Assembly: GCA_027492275.1 (NCBI GenBank)
Contig: JAPUFC010000063.1
Span: 1 to 63,663, forward strand
Length of the DNA: 63,663 bases
Reading direction: 5' to 3'
From: Mesorhizobium sp.
Lineage (GTDB): Bacteria > Pseudomonadota > Alphaproteobacteria > Rhizobiales > Rhizobiaceae
A program made the position numbers and the translations under genes. This document shows, one piece after another, positions 10,555 through 25,321 of the stretch. The notes below the pieces were generated by a model. That model was not told the origin of the DNA. It saw only the letters and a program-made list of their open reading frames with translations, and did no database searches. Numbering within the stretch: position 1 is the first letter of the stretch; each line of letters opens with the position of its first letter.

Positions 10555-10677
10555 GGGCGCCCCCTCCGGCCGTTCCGGCCACCTCCCCCGCTTCGCAGGG
10601 GAGGATCGAAACGGTGCGGCCGGCATCTCCTCTCCCGTTCACGGGGGAGGTGGCCCAAAGGGCCGAAGGGGGCGCCA
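10555..10677. repeat. Intergenic mosaic palindromic element, copy B
   Basis: This 123-base element in the dapF-mtaB gap has 35-base imperfect inverted terminal arms (10555-10589 and 10643-10677). The arms enclose the same two hairpins (cctcccccgcttcgcagggg and tctcccgttcacgggggag) found in copy A. The arms could form a long cruciform or RNA stem. It appears complete, while copy A has a different left arm. It resembles a MITE or RIME-type dispersed element; no transposase is present. Confidence 0.75.
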
Positions 10678-10698
10678 TGCCGCGACTTGACCGAACCA

Positions 10699-11580
10699 TC
10701 ACGCCGCGCTTTCCGCGTCGCGTGCCCATGCGCCGGTCTCCGGGTCGAAGCGGCCGGAAAATTCCCATTCGGCCGGACCGGTGAGTACGACATGGTCGTC
10801 GCCGCGCCAGTCGACATGCAGCTTGCCGCCTGGCGCGGTCAGTTGGACCGAGCGCCCGGTGCGACCGGTGCGGGCGGCGGCGACGGCCGTGGCGCAGGCG
10901 GCGGAGCCGCAGGCCTTGGTCAGGCCCGCTCCCCGCTCCCATGTCCGCAGCACGATGGTTTCGGGCGAGGTCACCTGCGCGATGGTGATGTTGGCGCGCT
11001 CGGGGAAGATGGGATGGTTCTCGAGCAGCGGGCCAAAGCGGTCGAGCTCGTAGCTCCACACGTCGCGGTCGACCCAGAAGATCGCATGCGGATTGCCCAT
11101 CGACACGACGGACGGCGAATGCAGCACCGGCGCGTCGATCGGCCCGATCTGCAGTTCGATGGCGCGCGTGTCGCGGAATTCCTCCGCCAGCGGGATGTCC
11201 TGCCAGCCGAAGCGGGGCCGGCCGAGGTCGACCGAGATCAGCCCGTCGGCATTCTCGGCGGCGTTGATGATGCCCGCCACGGTCTCGAAGGTGAACAGCT
11301 TCCCGCCCGTCTCGGTGGCAAGCGCCTGCACGACGCAGCGCATGCCGTTGCCGCAGGCCTGCGCCGAGGTGCCGTCCGAATTCAGGATATCGACGAAATA
11401 GCCGGTGCCTGCCGTTCTCGGATCGTGGATCGCCATGATCTGGTCGAACCGCGTCGCCGGATCGGCGGCGAGCGCCAGCGCGGCGGCGGGCCGGACCCTG
11501 CCCGCGCGGCCGCGCATGTCGGCGACGATGATCTCGTTGCCGGCTCCGTTCATCTTGGCGAAGGGCGCCGTGGGGGCCAT
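10699..11580 (-). CDS. dapF: Diaminopimelate epimerase
   Basis: DapF converts LL- to meso-diaminopimelate for lysine and peptidoglycan synthesis. The 293-residue protein has both catalytic cysteines in family context: QACGNGMRC (Cys76) and [11 protein letters not shown] (Cys about 223). The N terminus [15 protein letters not shown] and the motif [12 protein letters not shown] are also diagnostic. The start is ATG 11578-11580. It is first in a leftward run with mtaB, ftsY and yciB, a rhizobial gene order, and a dispersed repeat separates it from mtaB. It partners functionally with asd at the other end of the window. Confidence 0.97.
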   Translation of the reverse strand: MAPTAPFAKMNGAGNEIIVADMRGRAGRVRPAAALALAADPATRFDQIMAIHDPRTAGTGYFVDILNSDGTSAQACGNGMRCVVQALATETGGKLFTFETVAGIINAAENADGLISVDLGRPRFGWQDIPLAEEFRDTRAIELQIGPIDAPVLHSPSVVSMGNPHAIFWVDRDVWSYELDRFGPLLENHPIFPERANITIAQVTSPETIVLRTWERGAGLTKACGSAACATAVAAARTGRTGRSVQLTAPGGKLHVDWRGDDHVVLTGPAEWEFSGRFDPETGAWARDAESAA

Positions 11581-11695
11581 TTTGCCGTCCGTTCCCAGCT
11601 CGCTACCGGCTTGCTCGCGGCCCGCCCGGTCGGCCCGCTTGCGGGCTATATGGCGGAAACGGCCGCGAATTACCAGTGGAGCGCCGGCCAGGCGG

Positions 11696-11857
11696 TCACG
11701 TCACCGCGAACAGGCCGAGCACGACTAGCAGGAAGATGATCAGCACGATGCCGATGAGGATGCGCGCACCGGTCGCCGCGGCTCCGGCCAGCGCCGGCAT
11801 GCCGAGCAGGCTGGCGGCCGCCGCGACGATGAGAAGGATGAGTATCCACTTGATCAT
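11696..11857 (-). CDS. DUF1328 small membrane protein
   Basis: A 53-residue very hydrophobic protein ([19 protein letters not shown], then [20 protein letters not shown]) with two predicted membrane helices. It matches the DUF1328 (UPF0391) family, whose members are often induced by envelope or general stress, though no molecular function is established. ATG 11857 has a GGGGA upstream. It is divergent from omp19 and stands alone between dapF and the 230-base omp19 upstream region. Confidence 0.8.
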   Translation of the reverse strand: MIKWILILLIVAAAASLLGMPALAGAAATGARILIGIVLIIFLLVVLGLFAVT

Positions 11858-12087
11858 GGGACGATCCCCGATGTTGCGGTGCAAAACGCAAGCCCCCGTC
11901 ATGCGGTTCCCGCCGCCCGGTGCGGCGGGCCGCACAGGGCCGTGATGACGCAATGTTTCGGCTTGAAAACCGTATTTTAACCATGGGGCGTTGAAATTTG
12001 GCCACCTTCGCCGCATTGGGTGGGGCATGCAGCGGGCTGACGACGCTGCCGGACGGCAGTCGCGTTTGGCCAGGAGGCCTGGAGAGA

Positions 12088-12618
12088 ATGATCATGGCGC
12101 TTTCGAAGACTGGCCTGGCGGCTGCCTGTGCCGCGGCGCTTCTGGCGGCCGGCTGCTCCAGCACCCGCGTGGGCCCGATGAACGAGCAGCCGGCGCCCTT
12201 GAGGCCGGCCCCGGCCGGCACGGTGGTCGGCGGCACCCTGCCGCCTCCCGCGACGCCGGCGCCGACCGACCCGGCCGCGTTCCCCACCGCGCCCGTCGAC
12301 GTGGCCTCGGCCCCGCCGACGGCCGACCCCTCGGCGCCCGAGCTCACCGCCGGCAGCGTCGCCGGCGTCTGGACCGTTTCCGTGTCCGGCCAGAGCTGCA
12401 AGGTGGCGACCCCGCAGACCCGCTTCGGCTCCGGCTTCCGCGCCGGCCCGCTGCGCTGCCCCGCGCCCATGGACGGGGTGAAGTCGTGGAACGTTGCCGG
12501 CAAGCAGCTTTCGTTCTATGACGGCGCCGGAACCGTCGTCGCCCAGCTCTATGCCGCCGGCGCCGAGAAGTTCAACGGACAGACATCGACCGGATTGCCC
12601 ATCTCGCTCGGCCGGTAG
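12088..12618 (+). CDS. omp19: Outer membrane lipoprotein Omp19 (Inh-type protease inhibitor)
   Basis: A 176-residue lipoprotein with a signal peptide ending in the lipobox LLAAGC (Cys23), then a Pro/Ala-rich linker (about 35-90) and a compact C-terminal domain. The domain sequence (AGVWTVSVSGQSCKVATPQ, FRAGPLRCPAPM, ISLGR) closely follows Brucella Omp19, a surface-exposed lipoprotein with an AprI/Inh-type protease-inhibitor fold. The two cysteines probably form the conserved disulfide. ATG 12088 follows GGAG; ATG 12094 is an alternative. In Brucella the protein inhibits host proteases; a similar role here is an inference from sequence only. Confidence 0.88.
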   Translation: MIMALSKTGLAAACAAALLAAGCSSTRVGPMNEQPAPLRPAPAGTVVGGTLPPPATPAPTDPAAFPTAPVDVASAPPTADPSAPELTAGSVAGVWTVSVSGQSCKVATPQTRFGSGFRAGPLRCPAPMDGVKSWNVAGKQLSFYDGAGTVVAQLYAAGAEKFNGQTSTGLPISLGR

Positions 12619-12648
12619 AGCTTTTCCCCTCGACGGGCGGCCTTACCC

Positions 12649-13839
12649 ATGCATCTGCGCGACGGCATCCAGACGCATCACACCGTCGCGCAGCGCTACC
12701 GGCATCTCGTCGAGACCGGCGACATCACCGAGGATGCGCGCCAGCGCCCCGTCGTGGCGGCGCTCGACCGCGTGCTGGACGAGGTACGCGCGCGGCGCGC
12801 CGCCCGCAAGTCGAGCCCGCTGGGCTGGCTCTTCTCCCGCAAACGAAAGCCGGAGCGGCTGAAGGGCCTCTATGTCCATGGCGGCGTCGGCCGCGGCAAG
12901 ACCATGCTGATGGACCTGTTCTTCGCCGCCGTTCCGGCCCGGCGCAAGCGCCGCGTGCACTTCAACGACTTCATGGCCGACGTGCACGACCGCATCCAGA
13001 AGCACCGGCTGGCGCGCAAGGACGGCACCGCCAGGGAGGACGATCCCATTCCCCCCGTCGCCAGGGCGCTGGCCGAGGAAGCATGGGTTCTGTGCTTCGA
13101 CGAGTTCTCCGTCACCGATATCGCCGACGCCATGGTCCTGTCGCGGCTGTTCACCGCCCTGTTCGACCATGGCGTCGTGCTGGTTGCGACGTCCAACGTC
13201 GCCCCGGACGATCTCTATCGCGACGGACTCAACCGGCAGCTCTTCCTGCCCTTCATCGGCCTTCTCAAGGCGAACGCCGAGGTGCTGAGCCTCGAGTCCG
13301 ACACCGACTACCGCCTGGAGAAGCTCGGCCGCCAGCCCGTCTACCTGACGCCGCTCTCGGCGGAGACGGACCGCAGGATGGACGAGGCCTGGGCTTCCGC
13401 CTGCGGGGGAAACGCCGTCGCGCCGCGCACCCTCACCGTCAAGGGCCGGAAGGTCGGCGTGCCGGCGGCGGCGGGCCGGGCGGCGCGCTTCGACTTCGCC
13501 GATCTCTGCGACGCGCCGCTGGGCGCGCGCGACTACCTGGCCATCGCGGCCGCCTTCGACACGATCTTCATCGACCATGTCCCCGTGCTCGACCAGACGC
13601 GTCGCAACCCCGCCAAGCGCTTCATCCTGCTGATCGACACGCTCTACGACCGGCGCCTGCGCGCCGTCGTCAGCGCCGAGGCGCCGCCCCACCTTCTCTA
13701 TGCCGGACGGGCCGGCGTGACCGAGGCCTTCGAGTTCGACCGCACCGTGTCGCGGCTCATCGAAATGCAGAGCAGGGACTGGCTGGAGTCCTGGTCGGCC
13801 GCCCGTCATCAGGACGACAAGGAAGCGGCGCTAGACTGA
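12649..13839 (+). CDS. zapE: Cell division ATPase ZapE (AFG1 family)
   Basis: ZapE is an AAA+ ATPase related to mitochondrial AFG1/LACE1 that modulates the Z ring and, by homology, membrane protein quality control. The 396-residue protein has Walker A YVHGGVGRGKTMLMD (about residues 76-87) and Walker B WVLCFDEFSVTD (about 145-156), with the family segment VATSNVAPDDLYRDGLNRQ after it. It begins MHLRDGIQTHHTVAQRYRHL, a typical N terminus. It lies 30 bases after omp19 and upstream of mdh, an order seen in related rhizobia. Confidence 0.93.
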   Translation: MHLRDGIQTHHTVAQRYRHLVETGDITEDARQRPVVAALDRVLDEVRARRAARKSSPLGWLFSRKRKPERLKGLYVHGGVGRGKTMLMDLFFAAVPARRKRRVHFNDFMADVHDRIQKHRLARKDGTAREDDPIPPVARALAEEAWVLCFDEFSVTDIADAMVLSRLFTALFDHGVVLVATSNVAPDDLYRDGLNRQLFLPFIGLLKANAEVLSLESDTDYRLEKLGRQPVYLTPLSAETDRRMDEAWASACGGNAVAPRTLTVKGRKVGVPAAAGRAARFDFADLCDAPLGARDYLAIAAAFDTIFIDHVPVLDQTRRNPAKRFILLIDTLYDRRLRAVVSAEAPPHLLYAGRAGVTEAFEFDRTVSRLIEMQSRDWLESWSAARHQDDKEAALD

Positions 13840-13854
13840 GGCCGGCATAATATT

Positions 13855-13870
13855 TTGACGTTTACGTCAA
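13855..13870. promoter_or_regulatory. Perfect palindrome upstream of mdh operon
   Basis: The sequence TTGACGT-TT-ACGTCAA is a perfect 7+2+7 inverted repeat in an AT-rich patch, 191 bases upstream of the mdh start. Its shape fits a dimeric regulator operator. The left half also supplies a -35-like TTGACG, so a bound protein could act on a promoter here. It resembles the operator type reported for MerR-family LiuR regulators, but I cannot assign the regulator. Confidence 0.45.
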
Positions 13871-13893
13871 TCAAAGAATGGCTAAACGATTGA

Positions 13894-15030
<1,137 letters not shown>

Positions 15031-15048
15031 GCACGGGAAGGCCGACCC

Positions 15049-16247
<1,199 letters not shown>

Positions 16248-16248
<1 letters not shown>

Positions 16249-17150
16249 TGTCCATCCTCGTCAACAGGGACACCAAGGTCCTCGTCCAGGGCCTGACCGG
16301 CAAGACCGGCAGCTTCCACACCGAGCAGGCGCTGGCCTATCACGGCACCAAGATGGTGGGCGGCATCCACCCCAGGAAGGGCGGCGAGACCTGGACGGGC
16401 TCGAAGGGCGAGACCCTGCCGATCTTCGCCAGCGTCGCGGAAGGCAGGGAGAAGACCGGCGCCAACGCCTCGGTCGTCTACGTGCCCCCGGCCGGCGCGG
16501 CCGAGGCGATCGTCGAGGCGATCGACGCCGAGATTCCGCTGATCATCTGCATCACGGAAGGCATTCCGGTGATGGACATGATCGGGGTCAAGGCGAAGCT
16601 GGGGAAGTCGAAATCGCGCCTGATCGGGCCGAACTGCCCCGGCGTGCTGACGCCCGACGAGTGCAAGATCGGCATCATGCCCGGCAACATCTTCCGCAAG
16701 GGCTCGGTGGGTGTTGTCTCGCGCTCGGGAACGCTTACCTATGAAGCGGTGTTTCAGACCACCAATGCCGGCCTCGGCCAGACGACCGCGGTGGGCATCG
16801 GCGGCGATCCCGTCAAGGGTACGGAGTTCATCGACGTGCTGGAGATGTTCCTGGCCGATCCGGCGACCGAGTCGATCATCATGATCGGCGAGATCGGCGG
16901 CGCGGCCGAGGAAGACGCCGCGCAGTTCCTGCGCGACGAGGCCAAGCGCGGCCGCAAGAAGCCGATGGCGGGCTTCATCGCCGGCCGCACCGCCCCTCCC
17001 GGCCGCACCATGGGCCACGCGGGCGCGGTGATCTCCGGCGGCAAGGGCGGCGCGGAGGACAAGATAGCGGCGATGGAGGCGGCGGGCATCCGCGTGTCGC
17101 CGTCGCCGGCGCGGCTCGGGCACACGCTGCTCGAGGCGATCAAGGGTTGA
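16248..17150 (+). CDS. sucD: Succinyl-CoA synthetase alpha subunit
   Basis: SucD is the alpha subunit of succinate-CoA ligase. It binds CoA and carries the phosphohistidine intermediate. The 300-residue protein starts [20 protein letters not shown], with the CoA-binding fold in the first half. The phosphorylated histidine lies in [20 protein letters not shown] (His about 257). The glutamate-containing motif [14 protein letters not shown] is also present. The start overlaps the sucC stop (TGATG). A 127-base gap with a large inverted repeat separates it from sucA. Confidence 0.97.
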
Positions 17151-17156
17151 GTGAAC

Positions 17157-17233
17157 GGTGAATGGCAGAATGGTGAATGGTGAATGGCCGGCGCGGCCCT
17201 GTGCCCGTCACCATTCACCATTCTCTATTCACC
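17157..17233. repeat. Inverted repeat built on GGTGAAT in the sucD-sucA gap
   Basis: A 24-base left arm (ggtgaatggcagaatggtga continuing to 17180) and a 23-base right arm (17211-17233) are near-perfect reverse complements. They are separated by a 30-base loop. The arms are themselves made of tandem GGTGAAT / GAATGGT units. In the operon mRNA this would form a long stem between the sucCD and sucAB cistrons, and could set RNA stability or partial termination. Confidence 0.65.
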
Positions 17234-17243
17234 AGTCACCCTG

Positions 17244-17277
17244 AAAGGAGACGGAGCCCGGCTCCGGACGAACCGAG
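17244..17277 (+). promoter_or_regulatory. Unusual ribosome binding region of sucA
   Basis: The best Shine-Dalgarno (AAAGGAGA, 17244-17251) is 27 bases from the sucA ATG, too far for direct use. Between them lies a perfect 6-bp hairpin, cggagc-ccg-gctccg (17252-17266), followed by ggacgaaccgag. Folding of the hairpin would bring the Shine-Dalgarno to about 12 bases from the start. This is an inference from sequence alone. Confidence 0.4.
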
Positions 17278-20262
<2,985 letters not shown>

Positions 20263-20286
20263 ACAACAAGCAACGGACAGGAAAAA

Positions 20287-21570
<1,284 letters not shown>

Positions 21571-21572
21571 CC

Positions 21573-22064
21573 GTGGCCAGCCGGTTCACCCTGGCGGCGA
21601 TGGCGGCGGTGCTTGCCGCGACGCCGGCATCGGCCGCCTGCAAGATGGAGCTCGCGGTCTATGGCGACCGCGACGGCGCGGCCGAGGTGAACTTCACGCC
21701 GACGGCCGGCTCCGCCACCGTCACCAACAGTTTCCGCATGATCCTCGGCAAGGACACCGTGCTGGACGGCTTCGTGATGTGGACGTCCGATGTCGAGCGG
21801 CCCTTCGGCCAGCTCGGCTACCAGTGCCCCGACGGCGACACGACGGGCGAGCAGATCACCGCCTGCACCGTCTGGCAGGGCATCGTCTATGCGGTGGACG
21901 GCAAGGGCGGGATCGGCCTGCTGCCGCAGGAAGGCGGCGACGCCCCGCCCGCGCTGCTGTTCCCCGATCTCGGACCTTCCGTGAAGGCGGCCCCAGCGCT
22001 GGCCGGCGCTCAGCCGGCGACGATCCCTTGGGACGTGTTCACGCTGAAGGGCTGCCAGGAATGA
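21573..22064 (+). CDS. Exported protein of unknown function within the sucB-lpdA operon
   Basis: This 163-residue protein starts with GTG two bases after the sucB stop, so it is probably translated by coupling. It has a clear signal peptide ([21 protein letters not shown], cleaved before ACK), which predicts a periplasmic product. The mature part contains four cysteines ([26 protein letters not shown]), which could form two disulfides. Conserved-looking segments are [20 protein letters not shown] and [21 protein letters not shown] recognise no family. Codon use and GC content match the neighbours, so it is not a recent insertion. Why an exported protein sits between TCA enzymes is unknown. 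Confidence 0.75.
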   Translation: MASRFTLAAMAAVLAATPASAACKMELAVYGDRDGAAEVNFTPTAGSATVTNSFRMILGKDTVLDGFVMWTSDVERPFGQLGYQCPDGDTTGEQITACTVWQGIVYAVDGKGGIGLLPQEGGDAPPALLFPDLGPSVKAAPALAGAQPATIPWDVFTLKGCQE

Positions 22065-22143
22065 ACGGCGGGCCGGTCGCTTTCGGCCCGCGCATGACGT
22101 AGAGATGGCTGCTGGAAGCGGCCCCAGCGGCAGGATGGAACAG

Positions 22144-23550
22144 ATGAGCTACGATGTCGTCGTGATCGGAACCGGGCCGGGCGGATATGTCTGCGCCATC
22201 AAGGCCGCGCAGCTCGGCCTGAAGACGGCGGTGGTCGAGAAGCGGCCCACCCATGGCGGCACCTGCGTCAATGTCGGCTGCATCCCCTCCAAGGCGCTGC
22301 TGCATGCCTCGGAGATGTTCGCCGAGGCCGGTCATTCCTTCGCCGCGCTCGGCGTCGAGGTCGGCGCGCCGAAGCTCAACCTGAAGCAGATGCTGGCCCA
22401 CAAAACCACCACGGTCGAGCAGAACACCAAGGGCCTCGACTTCCTGATGAAGAAGAACAAGATCGACGTGCTGCGCGGCACCGGAAAAATCGTCGCGGTC
22501 GGCAAGGTGTCGGTCACCGGCGAGGACGGCAAGGCGCAGGAGGTCGAGACGAAGAACATCGTCATCGCCACCGGCTCCGACGTCGCCGGCATTCCGGGCG
22601 TCGCAGTCGAGTTCGACGAGAAGGTCATCGTGTCGTCGACCGGCGCGCTCGACCTGGAGAAGGTCCCCGCCACCATGGTCGTGGTCGGCGGCGGCGTCAT
22701 CGGCCTCGAGCTCGGCTCGGTCTGGGCGCGGCTCGGCGCCAAGGTGACTGTGGTCGAGTATCTCGACACCATCCTCGGCGGCATGGACGGAGAGGTCGCA
22801 AAACAGTTCCAGCGCATGCTGGCCAAGCAGGGCATCGAGATCAGGACCGGGGCGAAGGTCACCGCGGTCGCGAAGGCGAAGAAGGGAGCAAACGTCACCT
22901 TCGAGCCGGTGAAGGGCGGACAGGCCGAAACCATCGCCGCCGACGTGGTTCTGGTCGCCACTGGGCGCAAGCCCTACACCGAAGGCCTCGGCCTGGCCGA
23001 GGCCGGCGTGGCGCTGGACGAGCGCGGGCGCGTGAAGACCGACGGGCACCTGCGCACCAATGTCGCCGGCATCTACGCCATCGGCGACGTGATCGCCGGG
23101 CCGATGCTGGCGCACAAGGCCGAGGACGAGGGCGTCGCGGCCGCCGAGACCATCGCCGGCCAGGCCGGGCATGTGAACTACGACGTGATCCCCAGCGTGG
23201 TCTACACCGCGCCGGAGGTCGCCTCCGTCGGCAAGACGGAAGAGGAACTGAAGAAAGCCGGGATCGACTACAAGGCCGGAAAATTCCCCTTCACCGCCAA
23301 TGGCCGCGCGCGCGCCATGAACCACACCGACGGCTTCGTGAAGATCCTGGCCGACAAGGCCACCGACCGCGTGCTCGGCGGCCACATCATCGGTTTCGGG
23401 GCCGGCGAGATGATCCACGAGATCGCCGTTCTGATGGAGTTCGGCGGCTCCTCGGAAGACCTCGCCCGCACCTGCCATGCCCATCCGACCATGTCGGAGG
23501 CGGTTAAGGAAGCAGCGCTGGCGACCTTCTCCAAGCCCATCCATATCTGA
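22144..23550 (+). CDS. lpdA: Dihydrolipoyl dehydrogenase (E3)
   Basis: LpdA is the FAD/NAD E3 component that reoxidises dihydrolipoyl groups of SucB. The 468-residue protein has the FAD motif [19 protein letters not shown], the redox disulfide [15 protein letters not shown] (Cys41/Cys46), the NAD motif [15 protein letters not shown] and the C-terminal His-Glu pair in [16 protein letters not shown] 22144 (MSYDVVVIG) follows AGGATGGA; an in-frame ATG at 22135 would add three residues. It is the last gene of the mdh-suc-lpd operon and is closed by a strong terminator. Confidence 0.97.
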   Translation: MSYDVVVIGTGPGGYVCAIKAAQLGLKTAVVEKRPTHGGTCVNVGCIPSKALLHASEMFAEAGHSFAALGVEVGAPKLNLKQMLAHKTTTVEQNTKGLDFLMKKNKIDVLRGTGKIVAVGKVSVTGEDGKAQEVETKNIVIATGSDVAGIPGVAVEFDEKVIVSSTGALDLEKVPATMVVVGGGVIGLELGSVWARLGAKVTVVEYLDTILGGMDGEVAKQFQRMLAKQGIEIRTGAKVTAVAKAKKGANVTFEPVKGGQAETIAADVVLVATGRKPYTEGLGLAEAGVALDERGRVKTDGHLRTNVAGIYAIGDVIAGPMLAHKAEDEGVAAAETIAGQAGHVNYDVIPSVVYTAPEVASVGKTEEELKKAGIDYKAGKFPFTANGRARAMNHTDGFVKILADKATDRVLGGHIIGFGAGEMIHEIAVLMEFGGSSEDLARTCHAHPTMSEAVKEAALATFSKPIHI

Positions 23551-23580
23551 ACGCAAACGGTTCAGACCTGTCGCAAACGA

Positions 23581-23607
23581 AAACGGCCCGCATATCGCGG
23601 GCCGTTT
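23581..23607. terminator. Bidirectional intrinsic terminator after lpdA
   Basis: A perfect 11-bp stem (aaacggcccgc / gcgggccgttt) with a 5-base loop lies 30 bases after the lpdA stop. A/T at both stem ends lets it serve lpdA rightward and the leftward gene ending at 23627. Confidence 0.85.
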
Positions 23608-23626
23608 CATTCAGGCTTCCGTCAGC

Positions 23627-24079
23627 TTACTGCGCGGGGGCAGGAGCAGCCGGAGCCGGGTTGGCCGGAGCCGGAGCGGGCTCGGCCGGAGCAGGCGCCG
23701 CGGCGGGGGCGGTCGTGTCGGGGGTCGCCGGAGCAGCCGGGGCCGTGGCATTGGGAGCAGCCGGAGCCGACGCGTCAGGCGCGGCCGGCGGCGTCGACGG
23801 CTCGGTCGTCACGGCGGGCTCGCCGGGCGCGGGCGTTTCGGTGGTGCCCGGCGCGAAGACGAAATAAGCGATCACGGCCAGCACGAGCACGGCGGCGACG
23901 ATCAGGATGCCGCTGCCGGAGCTGCGCGCCTCGACACGGTTGATAACGCGCGGATCGTCCGTGTTGGCGGCGCTGACGCGCGCATCATACGGGTCCAGGG
24001 CGGGATCGATGCCGGCCGGCGGAACGGGATTGGCCGGATCGGTGTAGCGCGGATCCGGCGTGCGGGCGGTATTGGCCAT
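23627..24079 (-). CDS. Membrane-anchored Pro/Ala-rich protein, unknown
   Basis: A 150-residue protein with a cytoplasmic N-terminal part (about residues 1-60, TPDPRYTDPANPVPPAG), one membrane helix (about 60-80, ILIVAAVLVLAVIAYFVFA) and a low-complexity tail rich in Pro, Ala and Thr (about 85-150), probably periplasmic and extended. I do not recognise a domain. The tail could span the periplasm or act as a flexible tether. The ATG at 24079 (MANTARTPD) is preceded by GGAGAAC; an earlier start at 24112 has no Shine-Dalgarno. The low-complexity tail makes homology searches unreliable. Confidence 0.7.
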   Translation of the reverse strand: MANTARTPDPRYTDPANPVPPAGIDPALDPYDARVSAANTDDPRVINRVEARSSGSGILIVAAVLVLAVIAYFVFAPGTTETPAPGEPAVTTEPSTPPAAPDASAPAAPNATAPAAPATPDTTAPAAAPAPAEPAPAPANPAPAAPAPAQ

Positions 24080-24165
24080 GTCAGTTCTCCATGGGTTGAT
24101 GTGACAGAGCAACGCATGACCCCCAAAACGGTTTCATGCGGCACTTCACCAATGGAGTCGGATTG

Positions 24166-25245
24166 TTACGGCTGACGGGCCGGCTGGCCCTCCGGCGTGA
24201 CCGTGTAGCCGGCCTCGCGCAGCAGCTCCACCAGCCCTTCCGCCCCGGTCAGGTGCAGCGCGCCGACGGCGATGAAGGCGTTTCCCTGGGCCAGGATCGG
24301 CAGGGCGTGCTCCACCATGCCGTGGTTGCGGCTGGTGATCATCGCCTGCTCGAACGCGGCATAGCCCTCGTTCGCGTCGCCGCCGGAGGGAAGCACGGCG
24401 CGGAACAGCGGGAAGATCATCCCGACATCGCCGCGCTGGTAGAGCACGATCATGGTCTCGACCACGTCGTCGATGCGGTCGCCGAGCTTCAGCGTCTCCA
24501 CCAAGCCCCGGACATGCAGGTCCATGGGCAGCGACGCCATTGCTGAAAGCTGGTCCTTCACCGTCTCCAGGCCGAGCAGGGTCTTGCCCGCCGCCTTGGC
24601 GTCCTCGGCCAGCTTGACGTCGAGCACCGGCGCGCCGGCGGCCTTGCGCGCGAACTCGCAGGCCGGCAGCGACACCATGGCGGCCAGCATCCACGGCTTC
24701 ATCTTGTTGACGCTGGCCGGCGGGATGCCGCGCCGGCGCAGCGCTTCCTCGACGGCCGGGGCATCCTCGGGCGGCAGCAGCGACATCAGCGTCGTGCCGT
24801 CGGTGAACATCATCAGTCCGGGGTCCCTGGCCAGCGCGGCCATCATCGCCGCCTGGTCCAGGACCTCGGTCGTCTCGATCACCACGGTGGACGCCGCGTC
24901 GAAACGCGCCTGCGCGTCCGGCGGCAGCGTCACGACGCGCGGATCGGCCATGTGCATGGTGCCGAACAGGTAGGACGGCTGCTGGCCGTCCTTGCCGATG
25001 CGCCACAGCAGGCCCTTGCCATTCGCCACGGCTCGCGCCTCGCCGGCGATCCTGTCGAACAGCGCCGGATCGGAGGCCTGCAGCCCGGTCAGCATGTCCC
25101 TGCCCGTGCAGGCGGGCGCTTCGGCATGCGCGGCGCCGACGGCCAGCCTCAGGAACACCAGGAAGGCCAGCAGGAACAGCAGGTGCAGTCCCGCCAGGGC
25201 GGCGAGCGAAACGGCGGCGGCGCGGTCGAGACGCGTGTGGGTCAT
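24166..25245 (-). CDS. TraB/GumN family protein
   Basis: A 359-residue protein with a long N-terminal signal/anchor (about residues 10-45, hydrophobic, ending AAHAEAPAC). It has the TraB/GumN hallmarks: the motif YLFGTMHMADPRV (about residues 92-104) and the C-terminal NAFIAVGALHLTGAEGLVELL followed by GYTVTP. Family members are metal-dependent hydrolase-like proteins (Tiki-related) whose bacterial role is unclear. It is probably periplasmic or membrane attached. It lies between the Pro/Ala-rich protein and xerC, all leftward. Family call firm, activity unproven. Confidence 0.88.
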   Translation of the reverse strand: MTHTRLDRAAAVSLAALAGLHLLFLLAFLVFLRLAVGAAHAEAPACTGRDMLTGLQASDPALFDRIAGEARAVANGKGLLWRIGKDGQQPSYLFGTMHMADPRVVTLPPDAQARFDAASTVVIETTEVLDQAAMMAALARDPGLMMFTDGTTLMSLLPPEDAPAVEEALRRRGIPPASVNKMKPWMLAAMVSLPACEFARKAAGAPVLDVKLAEDAKAAGKTLLGLETVKDQLSAMASLPMDLHVRGLVETLKLGDRIDDVVETMIVLYQRGDVGMIFPLFRAVLPSGGDANEGYAAFEQAMITSRNHGMVEHALPILAQGNAFIAVGALHLTGAEGLVELLREAGYTVTPEGQPARQP

Positions 25246-25321
25246 GACGTCCTTCTACGCCCGAAACACCGCCGATCCGTTAACCGGACCGAGGCAATTG
25301 CGACCATCCGCGACACCGCGC

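Noticed and set aside
24080-24165. Possible pseudogene or small ORF between the Pro/Ala-rich and TraB/GumN genes
   Set aside because: The gap is 86 bases, with no sensible start/stop pair or similarity to a neighbour.
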